The notes beneath the pieces were generated by a model. That model did no database searches and was not told where the DNA came from. It saw only the letters and a program-made list of their open reading frames with translations. Of a DNA stretch of 37,503 nt, positions 17,181-26,694 are shown in pieces. A program made the position numbers and the translations under genes. The stretch is taken from positions 1 through 37,503 of the forward strand of contig CAIKWZ010000070.1 of assembly GCA_903831255.1 (NCBI GenBank). Direction: 5' to 3'. The stretch comes from an uncultured Alphaproteobacteria bacterium. Lineage in GTDB: Bacteria; Pseudomonadota; Alphaproteobacteria; Caulobacterales; Hyphomonadaceae. Numbering within the stretch: the stretch's first letter is position 1; every line of letters starts with the position of its first letter.

Positions 17181-17206
17181 GAGGAGGTCCGGATAGTGTC
17201 CTCCTC
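17181..17206 (+). promoter_or_regulatory. Hairpin covering a strong Shine-Dalgarno and GTG start
   Basis: GAGGAGG (17181-17187) is complementary to CCTCCTC (17200-17206) with a 12-base spacer containing the GTG at 17196. If this hairpin forms in the mRNA it would hide the ribosome binding site of the secreted-protein gene. The complementarity is seen; regulation is inference. Confidence 0.35.
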
Positions 17207-17777
17207 GCCAGTCCACCGCTGTTTCGCACGGAGAGTGAGAAAGATGCGTTCCCTCGCCATCAGCCTTTGTCGGGCGGCCGTCCTCGCCGTGTGCCTCGGA
17301 GCAGGACCTGCCCTGGCCCTGCCGCCCCCGCCATCCGTGCGGCTCGTCGTGGTGGGCGATATCGACGGCTATGGCGGAACTGCTGCATCGACCCGACGTC
17401 TCCTGGAGGCCCTTCAGTATCTGGGGCCGGTTCCGGGCGGATCGCTGAACCTCCAGTTTCTCGATGCGGCCTCGGAAGCTGAGACCTGTCGTCCGGCCTC
17501 TGGTCCGGCCGCGCGGGCCTGTTTGAGAGATCTTTCGAAACGCTTGCGGTCCGCTTCGGGCCAGGGGCCTGTTATTGTCATCGAAGCAAAAGGTGAGGAT
17601 CGAGGCGGGATGTCTTGGTCGTGCGTGGGGTCAGCCCTTCCATCGGACGCGGCCGAGCCGGACCCGGCGCGTCTGTCGCCCGGTCGCTGGGGGGATGATC
17701 GGAGTGCGGAGTTTCTGGCCGATCGCAGGCTGGCTCAGGAGTGCATTATCAGGGCGGCATCGGCCAGCGGCTGGTAA
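17196..17777 (+). CDS. Secreted protein of unknown function
   Basis: I recognise no family. The protein carries a signal peptide (MRSLAISLCRAAVLAVCLGAG region, cleavage after ALA) and a mature part of about 150 residues with five cysteines. Two starts compete. The GTG at 17196 has GAGGAGGT at ideal spacing but gives a long Arg-rich leader. The ATG at 17244 gives a textbook signal peptide with a weaker GGAG site. GAGGAGG and CCTCCTC around the GTG start also form a hairpin. The opening VRLVVVGDIDGYGG of the mature part suggests a Rossmann-like strand-turn, but no catalytic motif follows. It converges on the next gene, also a secreted unknown. Confidence 0.62.
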   Translation: MSSSPVHRCFARRVRKMRSLAISLCRAAVLAVCLGAGPALALPPPPSVRLVVVGDIDGYGGTAASTRRLLEALQYLGPVPGGSLNLQFLDAASEAETCRPASGPAARACLRDLSKRLRSASGQGPVIVIEAKGEDRGGMSWSCVGSALPSDAAEPDPARLSPGRWGDDRSAEFLADRRLAQECIIRAASASGW

Positions 17778-17829
17778 GACCGGTCGAAGGCGTCTCGCGC
17801 CTGAGCAACCTCGTCTCGGTCAGGCCTCC

Positions 17830-18474
17830 TCAGTCCGCAATCGAACGCTCAGAGAGATACGCCCCACGCGCCAGATCGAGAACCCTCTGTTCAAAACCAT
17901 CCATCAGTCCTGCAAGAGCGTCATCTTCGGGGCGGCGTGCGCCGGTCACTCTGTCGAGGAGTGAGGCGGGAGCTGCATCGGTGCGCAGCGAGAGGAGCGG
18001 GGCGCCCCCATCGACGTGGAGGAGGTGAGCCTCGCCGGTGGCGGGGTCATAAGGTCCGTGTTCCGAGCGGAGGCTTGCGAACATCCGTGAGAGCCCATTG
18101 CCTTCGGCCTCATAGGAGCGACGCCCGCTGAGGGCGCCATAGAGCATAACGCGGTCGAAACCCGCCTCGAGCGCAAGGGCTCGGGCGGCCAGGGCGCAGG
18201 AAGCGCCCGAATCAGTTTCCGGCGCCTTGATCCCGAGCCTGTTGCCAGGCTGGATCGGACGGATCTCCTCGATCAGTCCCCCAAGTCGGCCCTGAAGCGC
18301 TCGCCAAAGGCCCTGTTCGTGCGAGGAGATGAACACGAAGCCCTGACTGTCCATGCGCATATAGGCGAGGCGCAGGGGCAGGCGAAGACGACTTTCGGCC
18401 CATGCCGGACGCTGCGTCATGCACAGTGCGATAAGCCCGAAGGCGGCGCGTCGGGAAAGAATGGGCGAAGTCAC
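17830..18474 (-). CDS. Exported protein of unknown function
   Basis: This protein has about 214 residues from the GTG at 18474. Its N-terminus (VTSPILSRRAAFGLIALCMTQRPAWA) reads as a signal peptide with two arginines before the hydrophobic core, weakly resembling a twin-arginine signal. The mature part has a strand-rich start (LPLRLAYMRMDSQGFVFISSHEQGLW) and an Ala/Leu-rich middle, without a recognisable catalytic motif. Starting at the upstream ATG (18522) would add 16 residues that do not look like a signal n-region. It is divergent from ruvC, so the LexA box at 18557-18571 lies in their shared 116-base promoter region. Confidence 0.6.
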   Translation of the reverse strand: MTSPILSRRAAFGLIALCMTQRPAWAESRLRLPLRLAYMRMDSQGFVFISSHEQGLWRALQGRLGGLIEEIRPIQPGNRLGIKAPETDSGASCALAARALALEAGFDRVMLYGALSGRRSYEAEGNGLSRMFASLRSEHGPYDPATGEAHLLHVDGGAPLLSLRTDAAPASLLDRVTGARRPEDDALAGLMDGFEQRVLDLARGAYLSERSIAD

Positions 18475-18556
18475 GAACGCAGGTCCCTGAAGGCAGTCTT
18501 CATTTGCGCCGGAAGAGTCCACCGGGGAGGGTTTCCGACTTGTTAACGCTTGGAGC

Positions 18557-18571
18557 GTTCACCTATCGTTC
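18557..18571 (+). promoter_or_regulatory. LexA (SOS) box upstream of ruvC
   Basis: The direct repeat GTTC-ACCTATC-GTTC matches the alphaproteobacterial LexA box GTTC-N7-GTTC exactly. It ends 19 bases before the ruvC ATG at 18591. The position suits repression of ruvC-ruvA until DNA damage inactivates LexA. A partly overlapping palindrome, AACGCT-TGG-AGCGTT at 18545-18559, lies just upstream. Confidence 0.85.
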
Positions 18572-18590
18572 GGCCGGAGGCGAGGCGCAC

Positions 18591-19094
18591 ATGGACACAC
18601 CGATTCGCCTTTTGGGCGTCGACCCGGGCCTTCGCCGGACCGGATGGGGGGTCATCGAGGTGTCCGGTCCCCGACTGGTCTGGGTCGCCCACGGGGTTGT
18701 GGCGCCGGAAGCGGACGCCCCCATGGCCGAGCGCCTCGCGCAGCTCGCCGCAGGGTTGCGTGCGGTGATACTCGATCACAAGCCGGATGAGGCGGCGGTT
18801 GAAGAGACCTTCGTCAATATGAACCCGAAATCGACCCTTCTGCTGGGGCAGGCGAGGGGCGTGGCCCTGGCGACGCTTGCCGCTGCGGGTCTGCCCGTCG
18901 CCGAGTTCTCGGCGCGAACGGTCAAGCAGTCCGTGGTTGGCTCGGGCGGGGCCGACAAGACCCAGGTCGCGTTCATGATCCGGCGGCTTCTTCCGAGGGC
19001 CGGCGAGGTGTCCGCCGACGCCGCCGACGCCCTGGCGGTGGCGATTTGCGGGGCGCACCATCGCACGCCGTCCCAAATGCGTCTGAAGGCCTGA
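18591..19094 (+). CDS. ruvC: Crossover junction endodeoxyribonuclease RuvC
   Basis: This 167-residue Holliday-junction resolvase cuts recombination intermediates positioned by RuvAB. The catalytic acids are Asp11 (LLGVDPGLRRTGWG), Glu71 (AAVEETFVNMNPKST), Asp143 and Asp146 (SADAADALAVAIC). The SARTVKQSVVGSGGADKTQV stretch is also family-typical. I use the ATG at 18591, with GAGG just upstream; the open frame begins at 18504 but runs through the LexA box. ruvA follows after 9 bases. The perfect SOS box in front indicates DNA-damage induction. Confidence 0.97.
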   Translation: MDTPIRLLGVDPGLRRTGWGVIEVSGPRLVWVAHGVVAPEADAPMAERLAQLAAGLRAVILDHKPDEAAVEETFVNMNPKSTLLLGQARGVALATLAAAGLPVAEFSARTVKQSVVGSGGADKTQVAFMIRRLLPRAGEVSADAADALAVAICGAHHRTPSQMRLKA

Positions 19095-19103
19095 GAGGCG
19101 GAC

Positions 19104-19733
19104 ATGATCGGAAGCTTGAGAGGTCGTGTGGCGGCCGTCGGGGAGGCTCAGGCCCTCATCGACGTGCAGGGCGTCGGCTATGTCGTGCACGCAGGCGCCC
19201 GCACGCTTCAGCGACTGCGGCCCGGGGAGCCCGCCGAGCTTTTCGTCGAGACGCAGATGTCCGAAAGCGCGATCCGGCTTTACGGCTTCATCGATCCTCT
19301 GGAGCGCGCCTGGTTCGCGCGCCTGCAGGACGCGCCGGGCGTTGGGGCAAAGATCGCGCTCGCCATTCTCGATACCCTCGCCACGCCGCAACTCATGGAT
19401 GCGATCACTTTGGGCGATGTCACAGCGATCACCCGCGCCCACGGCGTTGGAAAGAAGCTCGCTGAACGCATCGTCACCGAGTTCAAGGGAAAGCCGGCGC
19501 CGACGGGGTTTTTCGCTGTTCGCAACGCCGGCGACGCGCCGGATGCGCCCTCGGCATCTGCGATCGCCTCCTCGGGCGCCCGTTCAGACGCAGTCTCCGC
19601 CCTGGTCAATCTTGGCTATCCGCAAGCGGACGCGGTTCGCGCGATCGCCCTTGCGGGACGTGAGCTGGGGGAGGAGGCCGCAGCCTCTGCGCTCATCCGC
19701 GCCGGCCTCAAGGCTCTCGCACCGTCCGCTTAA
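19104..19733 (+). CDS. ruvA: Holliday junction branch migration protein RuvA
   Basis: The 209-residue protein forms the tetramer that holds the four-way junction for the RuvB motor. It begins MIGSLRGRVA with an OB-fold domain (about 1-62), followed by two helix-hairpin-helix motifs (GVGAKIALAIL and GVGKKLAERIV) and a C-terminal RuvB-binding domain (about 158-203) with LVNLGYPQADAVRAI. Full length. It ends convergently with the DUF445 gene, the two stops overlapping by 4 bases. ruvB is about 1.8 kb further on with its own SOS box, instead of directly downstream. Confidence 0.96.
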   Translation: MIGSLRGRVAAVGEAQALIDVQGVGYVVHAGARTLQRLRPGEPAELFVETQMSESAIRLYGFIDPLERAWFARLQDAPGVGAKIALAILDTLATPQLMDAITLGDVTAITRAHGVGKKLAERIVTEFKGKPAPTGFFAVRNAGDAPDAPSASAIASSGARSDAVSALVNLGYPQADAVRAIALAGRELGEEAAASALIRAGLKALAPSA

Positions 19734-20980
19734 AGATGATCGAGGAGGTCGCCCCCGGCGTGCAGGGCGAGGCCGATCAGACCGCCTATCACCGTGCCGT
19801 TGATCCGTATGAACTGGAGGTCGCGACCGACATGCGCCTCGAGGGTATCGGCGAGCGTTCGGGCGTCCCAGTCACGGATCGTGTGGGAGATGAACGCAGC
19901 GACATCGTCTCCATGTCGCCGCGCGAAATCGCTGATCATCGGGCGCAGGCGACGATTGATTGTGTCGCGCATGGCCTGTTGTTCCAGGAGGTCGTGGGCG
20001 AGCCCACGCAGGAGACCCTCGATGAAGCTGCGAATGCGACTGTCGGCGGCCAGGCAGTCGCGGCGAATAGCCGACCGCGCCTCGATCCATCCGGTCTCGA
20101 GGCTCGATGCGACCTCAGGGTGGGTCATCGCCTCGCTGAGCCAGGTCTCGAGACGTGTCTGAAGGAGAGGATCCTGTCTCAGGTCGGCGGCGAACCGGGT
20201 CGCCATAAGGCGGATTCGATCGCGTACCGGATGGGTGGAATCGCGGGCGATGTCTCCCAGAAGGTCTTCAAGGGCGAGGATGAGCGCATCGGCCGCGCGG
20301 TGGTCGAGACGGATGAGCCGCCAGACCCACCCGGTCCGCTCGCGAACCTTTGAGCGGATAAGCTCCCCCTGTTCCTCCAGAAGTCTGAAGCCCTCTGCGG
20401 CAAGGGCGTCGAGGAGGGCCTGATGACGACCCTGCCGGATGAGGCTCTCGAGGATCGAGGCGAGCAGAGGCGCGAGGCGGCCTCCGCGCGCCGCCTCTTC
20501 GACCTGCTCGCGAAGAAAGCGCGCCGCTTCCTCCTCCTCAAGGGTCTCGAGCAGGCCAGGGATGAGAGAGGTGAGGCCCGCGGCCAGCGCAGAGGCCTGA
20601 GACGGGACATTGAGCCATCGGGCGGCCGCCTCGCTCAGGTCAGCCGTTTCGAGGCGCCGTGAGACGAGCTGAGGCTCGAGAAAGTGATCGCGTATAAAGG
20701 CGCCGACTGCATCGGCGATGCGGCCCTGATGGCGGGGAATGACGCCCGTATGTGGGATGGGCAGGCCGAAGGGCTGCCGGAAGATCGCCGTGACCGCAAA
20801 CCAGTCGGCGAGCCCCCCGATCATCGCCGCCTCGGCGAAGGCCCGCACATATCCCCAAGCCCCGGCAGGCGGGGCGAGAAGGTGGGTTCCGACATAGAGG
20901 CCCGTCATCGCAAGCAGCAGTCCGCCGGCCGTTCGGCGCATGGCGGATAGGGAGCTCGGATCGCGGCGGGATCTGGACAT
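19730..20980 (-). CDS. DUF445 family membrane protein (YjiN-like)
   Basis: This 416-residue protein has N-terminal hydrophobic helices (about 14-33 and 45-66, with AEAAMIGGLADWFAVTAIFRQPFGLPIPHTGVIP), a long amphipathic helical middle rich in Leu, Glu and Arg, and a final hydrophobic segment (NGTVIGGLIGLALHAGGDLL). The GGLADWFAVTALF-like and IPHTGIIP-like motifs and this architecture define DUF445/YjiN proteins, whose role is unknown. It lies in opposite orientation inside the ruv region, converging on ruvA with a 4-base overlap and divergent from the SemiSWEET gene. The middle region may be tethered to the membrane at both ends. Confidence 0.9.
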   Translation of the reverse strand: MSRSRRDPSSLSAMRRTAGGLLLAMTGLYVGTHLLAPPAGAWGYVRAFAEAAMIGGLADWFAVTAIFRQPFGLPIPHTGVIPRHQGRIADAVGAFIRDHFLEPQLVSRRLETADLSEAAARWLNVPSQASALAAGLTSLIPGLLETLEEEEAARFLREQVEEAARGGRLAPLLASILESLIRQGRHQALLDALAAEGFRLLEEQGELIRSKVRERTGWVWRLIRLDHRAADALILALEDLLGDIARDSTHPVRDRIRLMATRFAADLRQDPLLQTRLETWLSEAMTHPEVASSLETGWIEARSAIRRDCLAADSRIRSFIEGLLRGLAHDLLEQQAMRDTINRRLRPMISDFARRHGDDVAAFISHTIRDWDARTLADTLEAHVGRDLQFIRINGTVIGGLIGLALHAGGDLLDHL

Positions 20981-21092
20981 CCGGCGGGGCCTTCTCGCTC
21001 CGTTGGCGACGGGGGCCGGTCCGCAGGGCGGTCGCCTGGGATCGCCTTTTTAAGAGCTGAGTGTGAGGGGGTGAGATTGTCGGGTCAATCCA

Positions 21093-21163
21093 ATGAGGCC
21101 TACCGTTCCTCAGCTGATCATGCGTAAAGATCAAAGGCGCGCGCGCCGCGTGAGAGGCCTCAT
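21093..21163. repeat. Inverted repeat ATGAGGCCT/AGGCCTCAT with a central GC palindrome
   Basis: ATGAGGCCT (21093-21101) and AGGCCTCAT (21155-21163) are perfect 9-base complements 53 bases apart. A 12-base palindrome GGCGCGCGCGCC (21136-21147) lies between them, in the 212-base region upstream of the SemiSWEET gene. AGGCCT is itself palindromic, which weakens the significance. Confidence 0.3.
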
Positions 21164-21192
21164 CGACGGGCCCATCAGGCAGGGAGACGGTC

Positions 21193-21471
21193 ATGAACGC
21201 AGGGCTCATCGAAGCTGTGGGCGCCGTTGCCGCGGTTCTCACAACGCTGTCCTTTCTTCCTCAGACCGTCAGGGTCCTGCGCACGCGCGACACCGCGGCG
21301 ATCTCCCTGACGATGTACGCCATGTTCACCCTGGGTCTGTGCCTGTGGGGGATTTATGGCGTTCTGACCCGCCAGTGGCCGGTTATCCTCGCCAACCTGT
21401 TCACCCTGGCTTTCGCTTTGATCATTCTGGGCATGAAGATTCGCGAGGTTCTGTCGCGCAAATCCGACTGA
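21193..21471 (+). CDS. SemiSWEET family sugar transporter
   Basis: This 92-residue protein has three membrane segments (about 5-24, 37-58, 64-84), the size of a bacterial SemiSWEET half-transporter that dimerises to move small sugars. The PQ motif is in [20 protein letters not shown], followed by [17 protein letters not shown] and [18 protein letters not shown], all typical of the family (PF04193/PF03083). The ATG at 21193 has a GGGAG-type site upstream. It lies between ruvA and ruvB on their strand but has no functional link to recombination, and ruvB has its own promoter element downstream of it. Confidence 0.9.
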   Translation: MNAGLIEAVGAVAAVLTTLSFLPQTVRVLRTRDTAAISLTMYAMFTLGLCLWGIYGVLTRQWPVILANLFTLAFALIILGMKIREVLSRKSD

Positions 21472-21496
21472 TCGAAGGCGGCGGAAGAGGAGCGAC

Positions 21497-21511
21497 GTTC
21501 TTCACCTGTTC
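21497..21511 (+). promoter_or_regulatory. LexA (SOS) box upstream of ruvB
   Basis: The direct repeat GTTC-TTCACCT-GTTC is a second exact GTTC-N7-GTTC match. It ends 33 bases before the ruvB ATG at 21545 and lies in the 73-base gap after the SemiSWEET gene. It implies that ruvB has its own damage-inducible promoter, separate from ruvC-ruvA. Confidence 0.85.
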
Positions 21512-21544
21512 CCTTTTCGGGGAAATCAGGGCAGGAAGGTCGCC

Positions 21545-22579
21545 ATGGCGAGAGACGGCGGCATCACAGATCCTGAGCGTCAGCCCGGCGAGGCGCCGGA
21601 TCGCGCCTTGCGCCCTCTGGCCTTCGACGATTTCACCGGCCAGGCGGCGGCGAAGGCTAATCTTCGTGTCTTCGTGGAGGCGGCTCGCCGTCGCGGCGAT
21701 GCGCTTGATCATGTGCTTCTTTTCGGCCCTCCCGGGCTGGGTAAGACGACGCTCGCGCAGATCCTCGCCCGGGAGATGGGCGTGGGGTTTCGTTCGACGT
21801 CCGGTCCCGTCATCGCGCGGGCGGGCGACCTCGCGGCGCTCCTGACCAACCTCGAGGCGCGCGACGTCCTGTTTATCGACGAGATCCATCGCCTGCCGCC
21901 TCAGGTCGAAGAGATCCTTTATCCCGCAATGGAAGATCATGCTCTGGACCTCATCATCGGAGAGGGCCCCTCGGCGCGATCAGTGAAGATCGATCTGCCG
22001 CCCTTCACGCTCGTGGGGGCGACGACGCGGGCGGGTCTTCTCTCGACGCCGCTGCGTGATCGGTTTGGTATTCCCGTGCGCCTGGAGTTCTACACCCGCG
22101 AAGAGCTCGCCGGCATTCTCCATCGGGCCGGGGTCAAGATGGGCGCGGACATCGCCATGGACGGCGCGGAAGAGATCGCCGGGCGGTCTCGTGGCACGCC
22201 TCGTATTGCGGTTCGTCTTCTGCGACGGGTGCGGGATTTCTGCGAGGCGGACGGTGCGCGCATCACGCGCAGCGCGGCGAGCCGGGCCCTGATGCGCCTT
22301 GAGGTTGAGGAAGATGGTCTTGATGCGCTCGACCGGCGTTACCTGACGGCGCTCGTCAAGACCTATGGCGGCGGTCCGGTTGGCGCTGACACGCTTGCAG
22401 CCGCTCTCTCCGAGGCGCGTGACGCCATTGAGGAGGTGATCGAACCCTATCTCATGCAGCAGGGCTTCGTGATTAGAACGCCGCGAGGTCGAATGGCGGC
22501 TGCGCGCGCCTGGGAGAGGCTGGGCGTGCGCCCGCCTCCCTCGCTGGAGGCGCCGGCGGCGGATGAGGAGGGCGACTGA
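21545..22579 (+). CDS. ruvB: Holliday junction branch migration DNA helicase RuvB
   Basis: The 344-residue AAA+ motor drives branch migration on RuvA-bound junctions. It opens with [20 protein letters not shown]. Walker A is GPPGLGKTT (about residues 60-68), Walker B is FIDEIHRL, and [18 protein letters not shown] supplies sensor 1 and the arginine-finger region. The C-terminal winged-helix domain contains [14 protein letters not shown]. An AAGGTC-type sequence precedes the ATG; the closer start cue is the conserved N-terminus. It is convergent with the metallo-beta-lactamase gene (9-base gap). The preceding LexA box suggests SOS control. Confidence 0.97.
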   Translation: MARDGGITDPERQPGEAPDRALRPLAFDDFTGQAAAKANLRVFVEAARRRGDALDHVLLFGPPGLGKTTLAQILAREMGVGFRSTSGPVIARAGDLAALLTNLEARDVLFIDEIHRLPPQVEEILYPAMEDHALDLIIGEGPSARSVKIDLPPFTLVGATTRAGLLSTPLRDRFGIPVRLEFYTREELAGILHRAGVKMGADIAMDGAEEIAGRSRGTPRIAVRLLRRVRDFCEADGARITRSAASRALMRLEVEEDGLDALDRRYLTALVKTYGGGPVGADTLAAALSEARDAIEEVIEPYLMQQGFVIRTPRGRMAAARAWERLGVRPPPSLEAPAADEEGD

Positions 22580-22588
22580 GAGCGACCC

Positions 22589-23500
22589 TCAGGGGCGAGC
22601 GCTCTTTGCGGCGTCCTGAGTGCGCCGTTCAAGCTCGCGCTCGAAGTCAGCTCCCTGCCGCGCGATGAAGGATGGAAAGGCGTTGGGGTCGATGAACGGG
22701 TTCGAGCCTGGCGACCGGGAGAGAGCGGCGCGCTTGGCCGTCATGTCGAAGAACTCGGGATGCGGAGCGAGGAATACGTCGACCTTGAGGCTCGAGGCCG
22801 TCTGAAAGGTTCGGCGATAGTCTTCGACAATGCCGGGATATTGCAGCGGCGGAGTGATGCGGTTGGCCGCCACACTCGCTGAGCAGAACACAAGGACGTT
22901 CAGCTCCGACCCCTGTTCTGTGGTCCGCATCTCCCATGAGGTGCAGCCGGGAGAGTGTCCGGGAGTGTGGCGCGCGGTGAGCGTAAGGTCTCCGAGCCGG
23001 ACAACATCCCCGTCGCGCACGGTCTGGTCGACCTTAACCGGAGGGGCGCCGAGGGCCTTCGCCATTTCGCTGCCGGCGTAAAATCCGCCTTCAAGCGCGC
23101 TTCGATCCGCCGCATGCGCAATCAGCCTGGCGCCGGTGGCGGCCTTCAGCTGAGCAAGCCCGCCGGAATGGTCGAAATGGGCGTGGCTGTTGAGGAGGAT
23201 CTTAACGTCTGAGAGCCTGAACCCGAGGGCCGTGATGGAGGCTTCGATCTGCGAGGCCGACTCAGGCAGGGCGCCATCCAGGAGCACATGCCCGTTCGTC
23301 GAAGTGAAGAGATAGGCGCCAAGCCCCTCGGTTCCGACATAGTAGATCCCTTCCAGGATCCTGAACGGAGGCGTCGGCGTGTTCCAGCGTTCCCGCTGCG
23401 ACTGGGCTGAAGCTGGAAAGATCGTCAGGCCGACAGCAAGCAGCGCCGCCGCCGCGCGCAGACAGAAGCCGTTCCTGGCGAGACCCGGCCTCCTGCGCAC
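22589..23500 (-). CDS. Subclass B3-like metallo-beta-lactamase, exported
   Basis: This 303-residue protein has a signal peptide (cleavage near ASA, residue 32) and a metallo-beta-lactamase fold. Zinc ligands match subclass B3: His106-x-His108-x-Asp110-His111 (SHAHFDHSGG), His182 (GHSPGCTSW) and His247 (APHPEFF). The tail NPFIDPNAF is also B3-like, and B1-type cysteine ligands are absent. B3 enzymes hydrolyse beta-lactams including carbapenems in the periplasm. Some homologues have weak activity or other substrates, so resistance is not proven by sequence. The start is GTG at 23500, 4 bases after the ftsH stop, so it is probably cotranscribed with ftsH. It converges on ruvB. Confidence 0.9.
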   Translation of the reverse strand: MRRRPGLARNGFCLRAAAALLAVGLTIFPASAQSQRERWNTPTPPFRILEGIYYVGTEGLGAYLFTSTNGHVLLDGALPESASQIEASITALGFRLSDVKILLNSHAHFDHSGGLAQLKAATGARLIAHAADRSALEGGFYAGSEMAKALGAPPVKVDQTVRDGDVVRLGDLTLTARHTPGHSPGCTSWEMRTTEQGSELNVLVFCSASVAANRITPPLQYPGIVEDYRRTFQTASSLKVDVFLAPHPEFFDMTAKRAALSRSPGSNPFIDPNAFPSFIARQGADFERELERRTQDAAKSARP

Positions 23501-23504
23501 CGCT

Positions 23505-25424
<1,920 letters not shown>

Positions 25425-25506
25425 CTTTCAGCAAGAGACCAAGCCAACAACATAGGGGACATCATCCCGGAAAACGAGTGCGGAAGCATTAAGTCGCGCC
25501 CACATG

Positions 25507-26694
25507 TCACGCCAATTCCGCAGTTTCAGGCAGCGAGGCGTGCCGAAAGGTCGTCGGAGAGGCGTCCCTGCTCATTAACCTTACATAAAGTGTGGATTTG
25601 AGCGGATCGGTCAGCAGGTCGCCTGCGCGCCTGAGAGACGGGACCATGCGGCCTAGATCCGATCCCCGGCGTGGGGGAGCTGCACGGATACGGACGAAGC
25701 CTCGACGCTCGCTGAGCCAGGCGCCGGAAAGGGTTCGTCCCCGCCCGACGCCTCCGGGGGTTCTCAGCTGTGCGATCAGCCGCAGAAGAGCTTCATGGCG
25801 CAGGGGCGCGCCAGATTCGCCCATGGCCAGAATAAGCGCCTCGGCGAGCCGAACGCTTCCCTGAAGGCTCATCCCCCGAAAGGGTGATGCCTCCAGAAGG
25901 GCTTCCGCCTCGCCGACTGTCACATGGCGTTCAAGAACGTTCCGGGCTTCGGCGCAGACAGCCGATCTCATGTCGGCGAGACGGTTCATCTGTCGAATGA
26001 GGGAGGAGCGGGACGCGCCTGCGAGCGCTCCGGCAAGGGCCCGCATGCGAACTCTCTCATGCCGCCGGGAGGTGTTGGAGGGGTCCTCGACCCAGACTTC
26101 TCCCAAGTGTCGCAACGCCCCGCGCAGCTCCTCTCGCCCGAAGGCGAGGAGCGGGCGGATAAGCCGAAGACTCTCCCCCTCCCGCCAGAGCGGGCAGGGC
26201 GCCGACGGCATCGGGCCCGCAAGCCCATACCAGGTCGATCCCGCACGCAGGCGAATGAGAAAGGTTTCGATCCGGTCGTCCTGTGTATGACCGAGCGCGA
26301 GGGCTTCGATGCGATGCGCATGCGCCCACTCAGACAGGAGGCGATAGCGCGCCTGTCGGGCCAGGGCCTGGCTGACGGGCCCCTTACCAGGCGCCCATGT
26401 CAGGATGTCGTGGTTGATCCCGAGGCGCGCACAGATCTCGCCGACGCCGCGCGCTTCAAGAGCCGCCTCGGGCCGCAACCCATGATCGACGGTGGCGGCG
26501 CGCACCCCGCGACCGCGCGCTCGTCCCCAGGCGACGGCAAGGAACAGAAGGCTGAGCGAATCGGAGCCGCCCGAGACGGCGAGGCCGAGGACGGGGGACC
26601 CTCCCACCGTGATATCCAGCGCGTTAAAGGCGGCGCCCGCGAGTTCGGGGTCCGGAAACGGGAGGGACAGGTCAGGGGATCTGGAGGATGTCAC
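25507..26694 (-). CDS. tilS: tRNA(Ile)-lysidine synthase
   Basis: This 395-residue enzyme modifies C34 of the CAU-anticodon tRNA-Ile with lysine, changing its identity from Met to Ile; it is essential in most bacteria. The PP-loop SGGSDS is at 41-46, followed by ATVDHGLRPEA and ALGHTQDDRIETFLIRL. The EVWVEDPSNTSRRHERVRMR motif is typical of TilS. The start is GTG at 26694, inside the end of the YbjN-domain gene (23-base overlap). The C-terminal region is shorter and less typical than in E. coli, as in other alphaproteobacteria. It lies between cpoB and ftsH, the order usual for the class. Confidence 0.94.
   Translation of the reverse strand: MTSSRSPDLSLPFPDPELAGAAFNALDITVGGSPVLGLAVSGGSDSLSLLFLAVAWGRARGRGVRAATVDHGLRPEAALEARGVGEICARLGINHDILTWAPGKGPVSQALARQARYRLLSEWAHAHRIEALALGHTQDDRIETFLIRLRAGSTWYGLAGPMPSAPCPLWREGESLRLIRPLLAFGREELRGALRHLGEVWVEDPSNTSRRHERVRMRALAGALAGASRSSLIRQMNRLADMRSAVCAEARNVLERHVTVGEAEALLEASPFRGMSLQGSVRLAEALILAMGESGAPLRHEALLRLIAQLRTPGGVGRGRTLSGAWLSERRGFVRIRAAPPRRGSDLGRMVPSLRRAGDLLTDPLKSTLYVRLMSRDASPTTFRHASLPETAELA

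Noticed and set aside
19126-19803. 225-codon frame overlapping ruvA
   Set aside because: An out-of-frame reading of ruvA, very rich in Arg, Ser and Pro.
21136-21147. GGCGCGCGCGCC palindrome as a regulatory site
   Set aside because: A simple GC alternation that occurs by chance in GC-rich DNA; listed only as part of the surrounding inverted repeat.
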